This document shows, in pieces, positions 1 to 5,369 of a stretch of 5,369 nucleotides of DNA; positions within the stretch are counted from its first letter, which is position 1, and each line of letters begins with the position of its first letter. The stretch is taken from contig QHOR01000133.1 of the NCBI GenBank assembly GCA_003219395.1, forward strand, positions 1 to 5,369, given 5' to 3'. The notes beneath the pieces are model-generated. The model was not told the DNA's origin, made no database searches, and saw only the letters and a list, made by a program, of their open reading frames with translations. A program made the translations under genes and the position numbers. This stretch comes from Verrucomicrobiota bacterium. GTDB taxonomy: Bacteria; Verrucomicrobiota; Verrucomicrobiia; Chthoniobacterales; UBA10450.

Positions 1-73
1 GAAACGCGTTCGCTTGTGCTACAGCCGTAGCCGGGTCGTTGACCCCGGCCACGAACTGTCATCCGCGGATTCT
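1..73. other. Non-coding tail after the fibre cluster
   Basis: This 73-bp stretch between the window edge and the stop of the third fibre gene holds the palindrome at 27-52, its overlapping alternative at 18-31, and a perfect 10-bp palindrome ATCCGCGGAT at 61-70. No coding signal was seen in it. It marks the 3' flank of the cluster as far as visible. Confidence 0.5.
27..52. repeat. REP-like GC-rich palindrome downstream of the third fibre gene
   Basis: GTAGCCGGG and CCCGGCCAC arms pair with one mismatch around TCGTTGAC, which can itself pair TC/GA with a bulged C. An overlapping alternative hairpin (GCTAC-agcc-GTAGC, 18-31) shares the left arm. It begins 22 nt past the stop codon of the broken third copy. 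No T run follows on the minus strand, so an intrinsic terminator is not supported. The form is that of a dispersed chromosomal palindrome. Confidence 0.45.
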
Positions 74-1463
74 TCACGGAGTTTTGAGCACCACTTTTGT
101 TGCCGGATTACTCAATTCCAAGCGATTGCTCATGTTGTGGATGCTCACTTCCTGCTCTTTCAGCCTCGCTGTTAGTGCTGTGATCTGCGCTTTTAACGCG
201 TCCACGGTTCGGTGTTCTTTCAGGAATTCATTAAGCAACATCGCGTTCACCTGATCGTAGCGGACGCTGTACGGCTTTCCGTTTTTGTCGCGTACCACGA
301 GATTAGGATTCACTTGAGCAACTTCCTCCGCAATCAAACCAAATTGAGGTGTGTTTGTGTTGTCGGCCCTGTAATGAAAAGTAACCGGCTCAAGCGCCAG
401 GATCGCTTCGCTCGTCTTGTCCATTGGTTTGATTTCGCGTTAAACCGCCGAGAGGACGGGTTCGTACCAAGCTCCCCCTCGGAATTAACGACGACTGCGG
501 TGCCACCAAGTACTACTGCTCCGAAAATGCCCGCGACAATCGTTTTTGTCTGCGCGCTGCCGATTCGGATGGTGTCGTCCTCGTTTTCACCATTGTGATC
601 GCCGATTCTGATGTTGTTACTTCCTGTTGTGAGCCCAAGGCCAGAGCCAAACCCAATACAAATATTCTCATCACCGGTTGTGATGTTTAATCCAGCTTGG
701 TTGCCCAAGCCTACATTGTCGCTCCCAATAGTGCTGGCAAAGAGCGCACGGCCACCAATGGCCACATTGGATACGCCGGCGTTGAGGTGAAGTAGCGGTT
801 GATACCCCAATGCATCATTGAATGCGGCGCCGGGGCCCGTGGCGTTGGCCAGAGCTTGAAAGCCGACTGCCGTACTCAAACCAAATCCGTGTCTTGGAGC
901 CCGCTGGTATTCCTGCCGAGCGCCTGAAAGCCTACGGCGGTGTTGGCGCTGGCGATGGTATTTAAAACAAGCGCCGAGCCGCCGACGGCCGTGTTAGGAC
1001 CCACATCGATGCCTTGCGTCGTGCCCAGAGTGCCTCCAGTCGTGTTACTGAGTAATGCGTTGGAGCCCACCACAGTGTTGCCGCTGGCGGTGTTGTTAAA
1101 AACGGCGAACGCTCCGTTAGCCGTGTTGTCCCTGCCGGTGATGTTGTTTAAAAGCGCCCTGCGCCAGTCGCAGTGTTTTTATCAGCAGTGTTAAGAAGAA
1201 GCGTTCCGGCGCCGAGGCCAGTATTGAAGTTCCCATCTAGATTGCTCTTCAGAGAAAGGAAGCCGACGGCGGTATTGAACGTGCCGGCGCTGAGAGTTAG
1301 GAGGGCTGAAGCTCCCTCAGCGGTGTTTCCTCCCTCATAGCCGCCGTCCCGGGGGTGGCAGAACTGCTTGCGCCCGCGATAGCAGTGTGAAGCAGGCAAA
1401 GATAACCCATATCAGGGGTAGACGATACCTTCCGGGCTGTGCAGATAGCATTGAGAATTTCAT
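74..1463 (-). pseudogene. Third peptidase_S74 repeat-fibre paralogue, broken by four single-base frameshifts
   Basis: The intact ancestor can be read by correcting four indels, giving exactly 464 codons. It has a signal peptide (MKFSMLSAQPGR..., core LIWVIFACFTLL, cleavage after AQA), VLPPPDGGYEGG, about 13-14 repeat units (1327-616), a connector with NTIRIG-like strands and VAGIFGAVVLGG, an S74 domain (SSRRF then REIKPMDKTSEAILALEPVTFHY, FGLIAEEV, NAMLLNEFLKEH) and a coiled-coil tail ending VVLKTP. The apparent lesions are one extra base at about 1348-1355 (CCCCCGGG), one missing G at about 1157-1159, one missing base at about 887-893, and one missing A at about 440-441. As written, translation from the ATG stops at 1335-1337 after 42 residues. 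There are no nonsense substitutions once the indels are repaired, so the decay is recent or the indels are sequencing errors. Pieces are readable at 1399-1148, 1157-876, 879-334 and 424-74. Confidence 0.85.
616..1327 (-). repeat. Degenerate tandem repeats of the third fibre gene
   Basis: The units follow the same NTAxGxxAL pattern as in the two intact paralogues but are less regular. One unit carries an 11-residue extension (TLGTTQGIDVG region, about 1020-1048), another is lengthened by LQDTGFGL, and another contains ATGPGAAF. Two of the four frameshifts fall inside this region (about 1157-1159 and 887-893). The last units (NVGLG, NICIG, NIRIG) run straight into the connector. Confidence 0.8.
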
Positions 1464-1470
1464 CGTTTCG

Positions 1471-1479
1471 TTTCCTTTT
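1471..1479 (-). promoter_or_regulatory. Ribosome binding site in the 23-nt gap before the third fibre gene
   Basis: AAAAGGAAA lies just upstream of the ATG at 1461-1463, with a spacer of about 9 nt after AGGA. It fits within the short gap after the stop codon of the second fibre gene. It supports this ATG as the original start of the broken third copy and supports polycistronic translation. Confidence 0.6.
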
Positions 1480-1486
1480 GATGCTT

Positions 1487-3034
1487 CTACCGACCACTCG
1501 CGATAAGGGTTGGCGATGCGTTGTGTCGGAGACTCGCGCTTGCTTGTTGCCGGCCCGACTTTAGCGCTGCGATTTCCTTGCCTTGTGAGGCGAGCTTTGA
1601 GCGAAAAAGCTTCTGTTGATGTGCGAGTGCCGCTTCTAATTCCTCAACCTTGTTGTGCTGCTTTAAAAACTCATTAAGTAACATTACGTTTATGGCATCG
1701 TAGCGGACTGTGATGAGTTGACCGTTGTTGGCGCGGACCACGAGGTTGGGATCAACGTCTGCGACTTGCTCAGCAATAAGGCCAAATTGCGGCGTCCTTC
1801 TGTTATCAGTCTTGTAATAGAACGTTACTGGTTTAAGGGCGAGCACAGCTTTGCTAGCGTTGTCGATCGGCTTGATCGAGGTTTTCAGCCGCCGAGAGGA
1901 GCCATTGGTGGTACCGAGCTTTCCGGCGGAATCGATCAATACCGGTGCGGCGTCAGGAGCTACGATTGCGTCCCGAAAATTGCCGATAAAGCAGCTGTTG
2001 CCAGCATTTAGGCCGTTGTGGCCGATGCAGATAACGTTATTGGCATCAGTAACATTGGAGCCGGCCGCCATCCCCAATGCGATGTTGTCGCTGCCGGTAG
2101 TGTTGAGCCTGAGGGCTTCATTACCCAAGGCCGTATTGCGATCGCCGGTCGTGTTGGAAGAGAGTGCATTACGGCCGACAGCTGTGTTGAGGTTGCCCTC
2201 GGTGTTGCTTACAAGCGCCTGAGCGCCAGTGGCAGTATTGTCGAACCCGATCGTGTTATTGCCAAGAGCACCATCACCGATGGCGGTATTGAACGTGCCG
2301 GTGGTGTTCAACGCCAATGCCTCAAAACCAAAGGCGTGGTTATTAAAGCCGGTGGTGTTGCTGTGGAGCGCCCTAACGCCGATGGCCGTATTCTCGTTGC
2401 CTTCGGTGTTGGAAAAGAGCGCTTCATCGCCGATGGCCGTGTTGTCATTGCCAGTGGTGTTTTCCTGGAGTGCAAATGCCCCGGTGGCGGTGTTTTCGAT
2501 TCCGGTCGCGTTAAAAGTAAGCGATGCAATGCCAACAGCCGTGTTGCGCCCGCCTTCGGTGTTGTTCTGAAGCGCAAAAACGCCGGCAGCTGTGTTTTCG
2601 AAGCCGGTGGTATTGCTGAAGAGCGCGCCGTCACCGGTGGCCGTGTTCGAGTTGCCTTCTGTGTTGTTGAAAAGGGCGAATGCTCCGTTCGCGGTATTAT
2701 CGCTGCCAATGGTGTTGCTCAAAAGCGCTCCAGCGCCAATGGCCGTATTTTCGACTGCGTCGAGCGTGGTTGGGTCTCCCACGTTAGCAAGGAGCGCTCC
2801 GGCACCCAAGGCTGTGTTGAAGTTCCCTTCGGTGTTGCTCCTGAGAGAAAACAGTCCAACCGCCGTGTTGAACGCGCCGGTGGTCAGGCTTGAAAGCGCC
2901 GAGTCGCCCTCGGCCGTGTTTCCTGCTGGATAGCCACCATCGGGTGGTGGAATGACTGCTTGCATTGTTCGTAGAAGCTCAAAGAGGATCACAAGTGATA
3001 AAGTGATCGCTCTGATTTCGATTGGAGATCTCAT
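1487..3034 (-). CDS. Secreted repeat-fibre protein with C-terminal peptidase_S74 self-cleaving chaperone (copy 2, 515 aa)
   Basis: This is the longest intact paralogue in the cluster. Residues 1-26 look like a signal peptide (ITLSLVILFELL core, cleavage after MQA), followed by VIPPPDGGYPAG. Residues 39-333 comprise 17 repeat units of 17 residues. Unit 3 carries a six-residue insertion within ANVGDPTTLDAVE. The connector holds Cys336 and Cys348. The S74 domain begins near Ser379: SSRRLK gives Ser379 and Lys384, then FGLIAEQV and NVMLLNEFLKQH. About 455-495 is probably coiled coil, and a short polar tail follows. The ATG at 3032-3034 was chosen because it directly precedes the signal peptide. 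Unlike its neighbours it has no Shine-Dalgarno sequence, only an A-rich leader. The frame is open back to a TAA near 3146 but holds no earlier ATG, GTG or TTG start. The next paralogue begins 23 nt downstream, so co-transcription is likely. Its surface role is inferred. Confidence 0.88.
   Translation of the reverse strand: MRSPIEIRAITLSLVILFELLRTMQAVIPPPDGGYPAGNTAEGDSALSSLTTGAFNTAVGLFSLRSNTEGNFNTALGAGALLANVGDPTTLDAVENTAIGAGALLSNTIGSDNTANGAFALFNNTEGNSNTATGDGALFSNTTGFENTAAGVFALQNNTEGGRNTAVGIASLTFNATGIENTATGAFALQENTTGNDNTAIGDEALFSNTEGNENTAIGVRALHSNTTGFNNHAFGFEALALNTTGTFNTAIGDGALGNNTIGFDNTATGAQALVSNTEGNLNTAVGRNALSSNTTGDRNTALGNEALRLNTTGSDNIALGMAAGSNVTDANNVICIGHNGLNAGNSCFIGNFRDAIVAPDAAPVLIDSAGKLGTTNGSSRRLKTSIKPIDNASKAVLALKPVTFYYKTDNRRTPQFGLIAEQVADVDPNLVVRANNGQLITVRYDAINVMLLNEFLKQHNKVEELEAALAHQQKLFRSKLASQGKEIAALKSGRQQASASLRHNASPTLIASGR
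2036..2920 (-). repeat. Tandem 51-bp coding repeats, 17 units (copy 2)
   Basis: Seventeen uninterrupted units encode residues 39-333. The consensus is N-T-A-(I/V/T)-G-x-x-A-L-x-x-N-T-(T/E)-G-x-x. Fifteen of the first sixteen units are exactly 17 residues; unit 3 is 23. Unit 12 begins NHAFG and unit 17 degenerates into NIALGMAAGSNVTDANN before the connector. The regular period keeps other frames open and produces long spurious frames on both strands. Confidence 0.92.
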
Positions 3035-3096
3035 AGGATTTTTATTTTTTAGCAGACTTCTGTTAAATCCTTTCTGCAGTTGCGTTGCCTCAAGAA

Positions 3097-3114
3097 GCGT
3101 GCTTTCCAGCTCGC
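3097..3114 (-). repeat. REP-like hairpin with GGAA tetraloop between fibre genes 1 and 2
   Basis: On the minus strand GCG-A-GCT, a GGAA loop, and AGC-A-CGC form a six-pair stem with one internal A/A mismatch. The loop fits the GNRA class. It lies about 53 nt after the stop of the first fibre gene in a 133-bp gap. No T run follows, so it is not a classical terminator; a dispersed palindrome or an RNA processing or attenuation element are alternatives. No convincing promoter was seen in this gap. Confidence 0.35.
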
Positions 3115-3167
3115 CCGCTGCGGCGGTTTTGAAAAGTGCCGTTTCTTAGCTTTCCTTCGCCCGAGCT

Positions 3168-4346
3168 TCATGGGTCAGTGACCACAAGTTTTGTGCTAGA
3201 CCTAGTCATCTCCATCTGGGCGCTCACTTTCTGAAGACTTAATGTCAGGGCTGAGATTCGCCTCTCCTGGTCAGCAAGCTTGGATCGAAAGCCCTTCTGT
3301 TGCTGGGCCACTGTTGACTTTAACTCGGCAACAGTCGCCTGCTGTTCGTCGATCTTGCTTTGTTGTGCTTCCACTTTCTTATGCTCTTTAAGGAACTCAT
3401 TGAGCAGCATCGCATTCACCGCGTCATAGCGGACCGTGTAGGGTTTTCCTTCCTTGTCGCGTATCACCAGTTCTGGATTGACTTCAGCGACTTCCTCGGC
3501 GATCAAGCCGAATTGCGCCGTATTTGTCTTATCGCTCTTGTAATGGAAGGTAACTGGCTTAAGCGAGAGAATGGCCTCGCTGACTTTGTCCATCGGTATA
3601 ATCTCCCTCTTAAATCGTCGTGAAGAGGTAAAAGTGCCGAGCTTGCCGGTTGAATCAATCGATACTGGTACCGCATCACCACCTATGGGAGCGCCGAAAA
3701 TGTTGCTGATAAAGCAGCTGTTGTCCTCATTAAGACCAGCCAGAAATGCGCCGATACAGATAACGTTATTGGCGTCCGTAACGCCGCTTCCGGCCCGAGC
3801 CCCCAGTGCGACGTTATTGAAGCCGATGGAACTATTCAAGAGAGCTTCATCACCAATCGCCGTGTTGTTGCCGCCCGTGGTATTGCTAGCAAGCGCGTCA
3901 AAACCCAAGGCTGCATTGCTGCCACCGGTCGTGTTATGAAAGAGCGTCCCATCACCGATGGCCGTGTTGAAGTCCCCATCGGTGTCGCTAAAGAGGGCGA
4001 ATGCTCCATTAGCCGTATTGCCGAAACCCCCGCTGCTGTTTAAAAGCGCCCCGGCGCCGGTGGCAGTATTTTCGTCTGCAGTAGTAACAAGGAGCGCTCC
4101 CGCGCCGATCGCCGTGTTGAAGTTGCCGGTCGTGAAGGTGTGCCCCGAAAAGAAACCAACCGCTGTATTGAATGTGCCAGTGGTTAGGCTAAACAGAGCG
4201 TCCTGCCCTTCTGCTGTATTGCCGCCCGGATAGCCTCCGTCTGGCGATGGGATGACTGCCTGCACTCTTGGCAAGAGCGCAAAACAGCCCAGCGCCGAGA
4301 CGACAAGAATCAATCGAATTGTTTTGAGCTGAATGAATGAATTCAT
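3168..4346 (-). CDS. Secreted repeat-fibre protein with C-terminal peptidase_S74 self-cleaving chaperone (copy 1, 392 aa)
   Basis: Probably an exported trimeric fibre or stalk protein. Residues 1-30 form a signal peptide (basic start, core LILVVSALGCFALL, cleavage after VQA). The mature end begins VIPSPDGGYPGG. Residues 43-194 are nine units of about 17 residues with the pattern NTAxGxxAL..NTTGxx, which suggests a beta-roll like YadA heads or phage fibres. A connector (195-240) carries Cys197 and Cys211. The peptidase_S74 domain starts about Ser241: SSRRFK places Ser241 and Lys246 at the spacing of the Ser-Lys dyad known from phage endosialidase chaperone domains, followed by FGLIAEEV and NAMLLNEFLKEH. 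Residues 321-380 are Gln/Lys/Glu-rich and probably coiled coil. In the known family this domain trimerises the protein and is then cut off. The gene stands 191 nt after the peroxidase gene and 133 nt before the next paralogue. Function on the cell surface is inferred. Confidence 0.9.
   Translation of the reverse strand: MNSFIQLKTIRLILVVSALGCFALLPRVQAVIPSPDGGYPGGNTAEGQDALFSLTTGTFNTAVGFFSGHTFTTGNFNTAIGAGALLVTTADENTATGAGALLNSSGGFGNTANGAFALFSDTDGDFNTAIGDGTLFHNTTGGSNAALGFDALASNTTGGNNTAIGDEALLNSSIGFNNVALGARAGSGVTDANNVICIGAFLAGLNEDNSCFISNIFGAPIGGDAVPVSIDSTGKLGTFTSSRRFKREIIPMDKVSEAILSLKPVTFHYKSDKTNTAQFGLIAEEVAEVNPELVIRDKEGKPYTVRYDAVNAMLLNEFLKEHKKVEAQQSKIDEQQATVAELKSTVAQQQKGFRSKLADQERRISALTLSLQKVSAQMEMTRSSTKLVVTDP
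3765..4220 (-). repeat. Tandem 51-bp coding repeats, 9 units (copy 1)
   Basis: Nine consecutive units encode residues 43-194 of the first fibre protein. Each is 17 residues (one is 16) beginning with Asn, mostly NTA(I/V/T)G, and usually ending in NTTG or a variant plus two variable residues. The units are diverged in DNA sequence but keep the period. Units 2 (SGHTFTTG) and 3 (LLVTTADE) depart most from the pattern. Confidence 0.9.
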
Positions 4347-4350
4347 CGTT

Positions 4351-4358
4351 CCTCCTTT
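4351..4358 (-). promoter_or_regulatory. Strong ribosome binding site fixing the start of the first fibre gene
   Basis: AAAGGAGG lies 4 nt upstream of the ATG at 4344-4346. The frame is open for 41 codons further upstream, but that extension is not hydrophobic and has no comparable site. This Shine-Dalgarno sequence, together with the signal peptide that follows the ATG at once, decides the start. Confidence 0.8.
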
Positions 4359-4423
4359 CTTGGTTTTGAAATGATGATTGCTTTCCCATTTACAAAGGCA
4401 TTCCAGAGCGCGTGCTGCACGGA

Positions 4424-4429
4424 ATTTTA
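4424..4429 (-). promoter_or_regulatory. Possible -10 element for the fibre cluster
   Basis: On the minus strand TAAAAT matches the TATAAT consensus at five of six positions and lies in the only AT-rich stretch (about 4423-4436) of the gap upstream of the first fibre gene. The start codon is about 78 nt downstream. No convincing -35 hexamer is present at 16-18 nt spacing, so this is a weak candidate and could be chance. Confidence 0.2.
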
Positions 4430-4481
4430 AATTTGTTGAGGGCGAGTTTTCCTTTCGGGCTAGGCGCACGAATCCGAAAAG

Positions 4482-4504
4482 AGCAGCGCTCTTCGAGCGC
4501 CGCT
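4482..4504 (-). terminator. Candidate intrinsic terminator / REP-like palindrome after the peroxidase gene
   Basis: Read on the minus strand, this is a stem of AGC, a G.U wobble, then GCGCTC, a GAA loop, GAGCGC, and the closing GCT. The ten-pair stem contains one wobble and is followed directly by CTTTTC. It begins about 34 nt after the peroxidase stop codon, where a terminator would be expected. The T run is short (four), so termination may be weak. The inner GCGCTC/GAGCGC palindrome also looks like a dispersed REP-type element, so both readings are possible. Confidence 0.5.
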
Positions 4505-4508
4505 ACGG

Positions 4509-4522
4509 CGGTTAGGAAACCG
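4509..4522. repeat. Small perfect inverted repeat (5-bp arms)
   Basis: CGGTT and AACCG arms flank a 4-base loop. The element sits between the peroxidase stop codon and the larger hairpin at 4482-4504, so the two hairpins lie nearly back to back, 4 nt apart. On its own it is weak evidence of function. It is listed because it is part of the compound palindromic element downstream of the peroxidase gene. Confidence 0.35.
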
Positions 4523-4537
4523 ACGGCTCCTTGTTTA

Positions 4538-5369
4538 TTACTGGCCGCGGCTGGCGGGGTCCACGCCGGCAAAAGTTAGGAAGTCGATCATGCGAAAACT
4601 TTCCGGCGCCCCATCATGGGTCGGCAGCGTTGGCACCCAGTTAGGTTGGGCGCTAAAGTAAGAGTCAGGGTCTAGCTGAAGCAGTCCAATAAATACCTCG
4701 GCCACGATACGCGCGGCCACAGGGCCAAGGCGTAGGCCGTCCTCTCTTACCTCAGCTTCTTTTAAGATGTAGTAGAAAAGCGGGGTTGATTGGACAAACG
4801 AACGGCGAATCGGCTGTAACTCAGCCAAGTCGGCGTTACTGAGTGGTGTGATGCCCATTTCATTAGCGACGCGCTGACCGGACGGGAGCATCCATGTCAC
4901 GCATCTTAGCAAATTGCGCTGCATCAAAGAGACGGGTGGCGTCCCGTTAGGTATCGTCTCAAGGGGAAGCTGGAACAGTGGCGTCGAAATCTTGGTGTCG
5001 ATTCTCTTATTTGGCTTTACATCGGCACTGTAAGCCCCGCCGAAATCGAAGAAGGTTTGCCAGCCAATAAATCGCCGCGGAGCTCTTGCGAAGCCGCGCA
5101 AATCAGTGGGGTCAGCGCCTTCCGCCCTGGGTCGAAGATCATGCCAATGAATGGCTCTCCGTTGTCGCCATGAACATTGGCGCGGTAAGAAGGGCGCACC
5201 ATGCTATGCCCGAATCGGTAGACGATCTGGAACTCCACTGGGATAAAGGCCTGGTCATGTAACGGATTGTAGAAATGACGACCGTTTGCCAGCACATCAT
5301 CTATCACTGACTGAGGGACGATGTGTGGCAGGAACTCGTGAAGGATCATCCATTGATAGTGCCACACGG
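4538..5369 (-). CDS. Animal-type haem peroxidase, C-terminal part (5' end off window, one frameshift)
   Basis: This is the last ~276 codons of a peroxidase of the animal haem peroxidase superfamily, which oxidises substrates with hydrogen peroxide using bound haem. The start lies beyond the right edge: the frame is already open at 5369 and the visible protein begins WHYQWMILHEFLP, an internal segment of this family. The motif YRFGHSMVRPSYR contains the likely proximal haem-ligand His (codon 5206-5208). Further family-like blocks follow: ARAPRRFIGWQTFFDF, KPNKRIDTKIS, NLLR..TW.LPSGQ, LGPV.ARIVAEVFIGLLQLDP and the ending DFLTFAGVDPASRGQ. The distal His and catalytic Arg regions would be outside the window. 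The reading frame breaks near 5125: the upstream frame runs to about 5017 and the downstream frame covers 5101-4538. One extra G in the GGG run rejoins them as FDPGAEGADPTDLRGFARAP. No signal peptide can be judged. Family assignment is confident; whether the frameshift is biological or a sequencing error is open. Confidence 0.85.

Noticed and set aside
18..52. Intrinsic terminator for the third fibre gene
   Set aside because: The hairpin is strong, but no T run follows it on the transcribed strand.
74..1463. Programmed frameshifting or phase variation in the third fibre gene
   Set aside because: The four sites share no slippery heptamer and lie in runs of at most five identical bases. The shifts are of mixed sign, which fits decay or error better than regulation.
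1297..1497. 66-codon frame covering the start of the third fibre gene
   Set aside because: The signal peptide and ribosome binding site belong to the ATG at 1461-1463 in a different frame. This frame only overlaps it and runs into the frameshifted region.
2308..2709. 133-codon alternative minus-strand frame inside the second fibre gene
   Set aside because: It is another by-product of the repeat period, nested in a well-supported gene and rich in Pro/Arg/Thr without recognisable features.
2018..2893. 291-codon open frame on the plus strand opposite the second fibre gene
   Set aside because: It lies entirely over the 51-bp repeats, whose period keeps an antisense frame open. The peptide merely echoes the repeat and has no ribosome binding site or family resemblance.
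616..4220. CRISPR-like array suggested by regular repeats
   Set aside because: The 51-bp units are coding, diverged and contiguous without unique spacers, and they maintain a protein consensus.
74..4346. Prophage tail-fibre module
   Set aside because: The S74 domain is phage-like, but all three proteins have signal peptides, occur as tandem paralogues, and no other phage gene is visible. A prophage origin cannot be excluded beyond the edges.
4347..4469. 41-codon N-terminal extension of the first fibre gene
   Set aside because: It would bury the signal peptide internally and ignore the AAAGGAGG site placed just before the internal ATG.

Overview
The window looks like chromosomal DNA from a GC-moderate bacterium, most likely a soil-type Verrucomicrobiota (Chthoniobacterales-like). 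That placement comes from recognising the protein families and the short GC-rich palindromes between genes. It is an inference, not a phylogenetic result. Every gene lies on the minus strand, so transcription runs from the right edge to the left.

Layout in transcription order. (1) 5369-4538: the C-terminal part of an animal-type haem peroxidase. It enters from beyond the right edge and carries one apparent 1-nt frameshift near 5125. (2) 4537-4347: a 191-bp gap with a hairpin followed by a short T run (candidate terminator), a second small hairpin, and a strong Shine-Dalgarno sequence. (3) 4346-3168, 3034-1487 and 1463-74: three consecutive paralogues with the same design. Each has a signal peptide, a conserved PPDGGY/NTAEG entry motif, a run of 17-residue repeats of the type NTAxGxxALxxNTTGxx (51 bp at DNA level), a connector, a peptidase_S74 intramolecular chaperone/self-cleavage domain, and a C-terminal helical (coiled-coil) tail. 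The first copy (392 aa, 9 repeat units) and second copy (515 aa, 17 units) are intact. The third copy is broken by four single-base indels; correcting these restores a clean 464-codon frame. (4) 73-1: a short downstream tail with another palindromic element.

Inferred biology: the three paralogues resemble phage tail-fibre and YadA-like beta-roll architecture, but they carry Sec-type signal peptides and no phage structural genes are visible nearby. The simplest reading is a cluster of exported trimeric fibre or stalk proteins. In each, the S74 domain would assemble the trimer and then be released by cleavage at a conserved SSRR(F/L)K site. The cluster appears to evolve by unit-number change, mosaic exchange and decay of individual copies. 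The peroxidase is probably a separate transcription unit with no evident functional link.

No tRNA, rRNA, CRISPR array, transposase or phage gene was seen. No stretch over 300 bp lacks a gene. The long plus-strand open frames opposite the repeat regions are by-products of the 51-bp periodicity.
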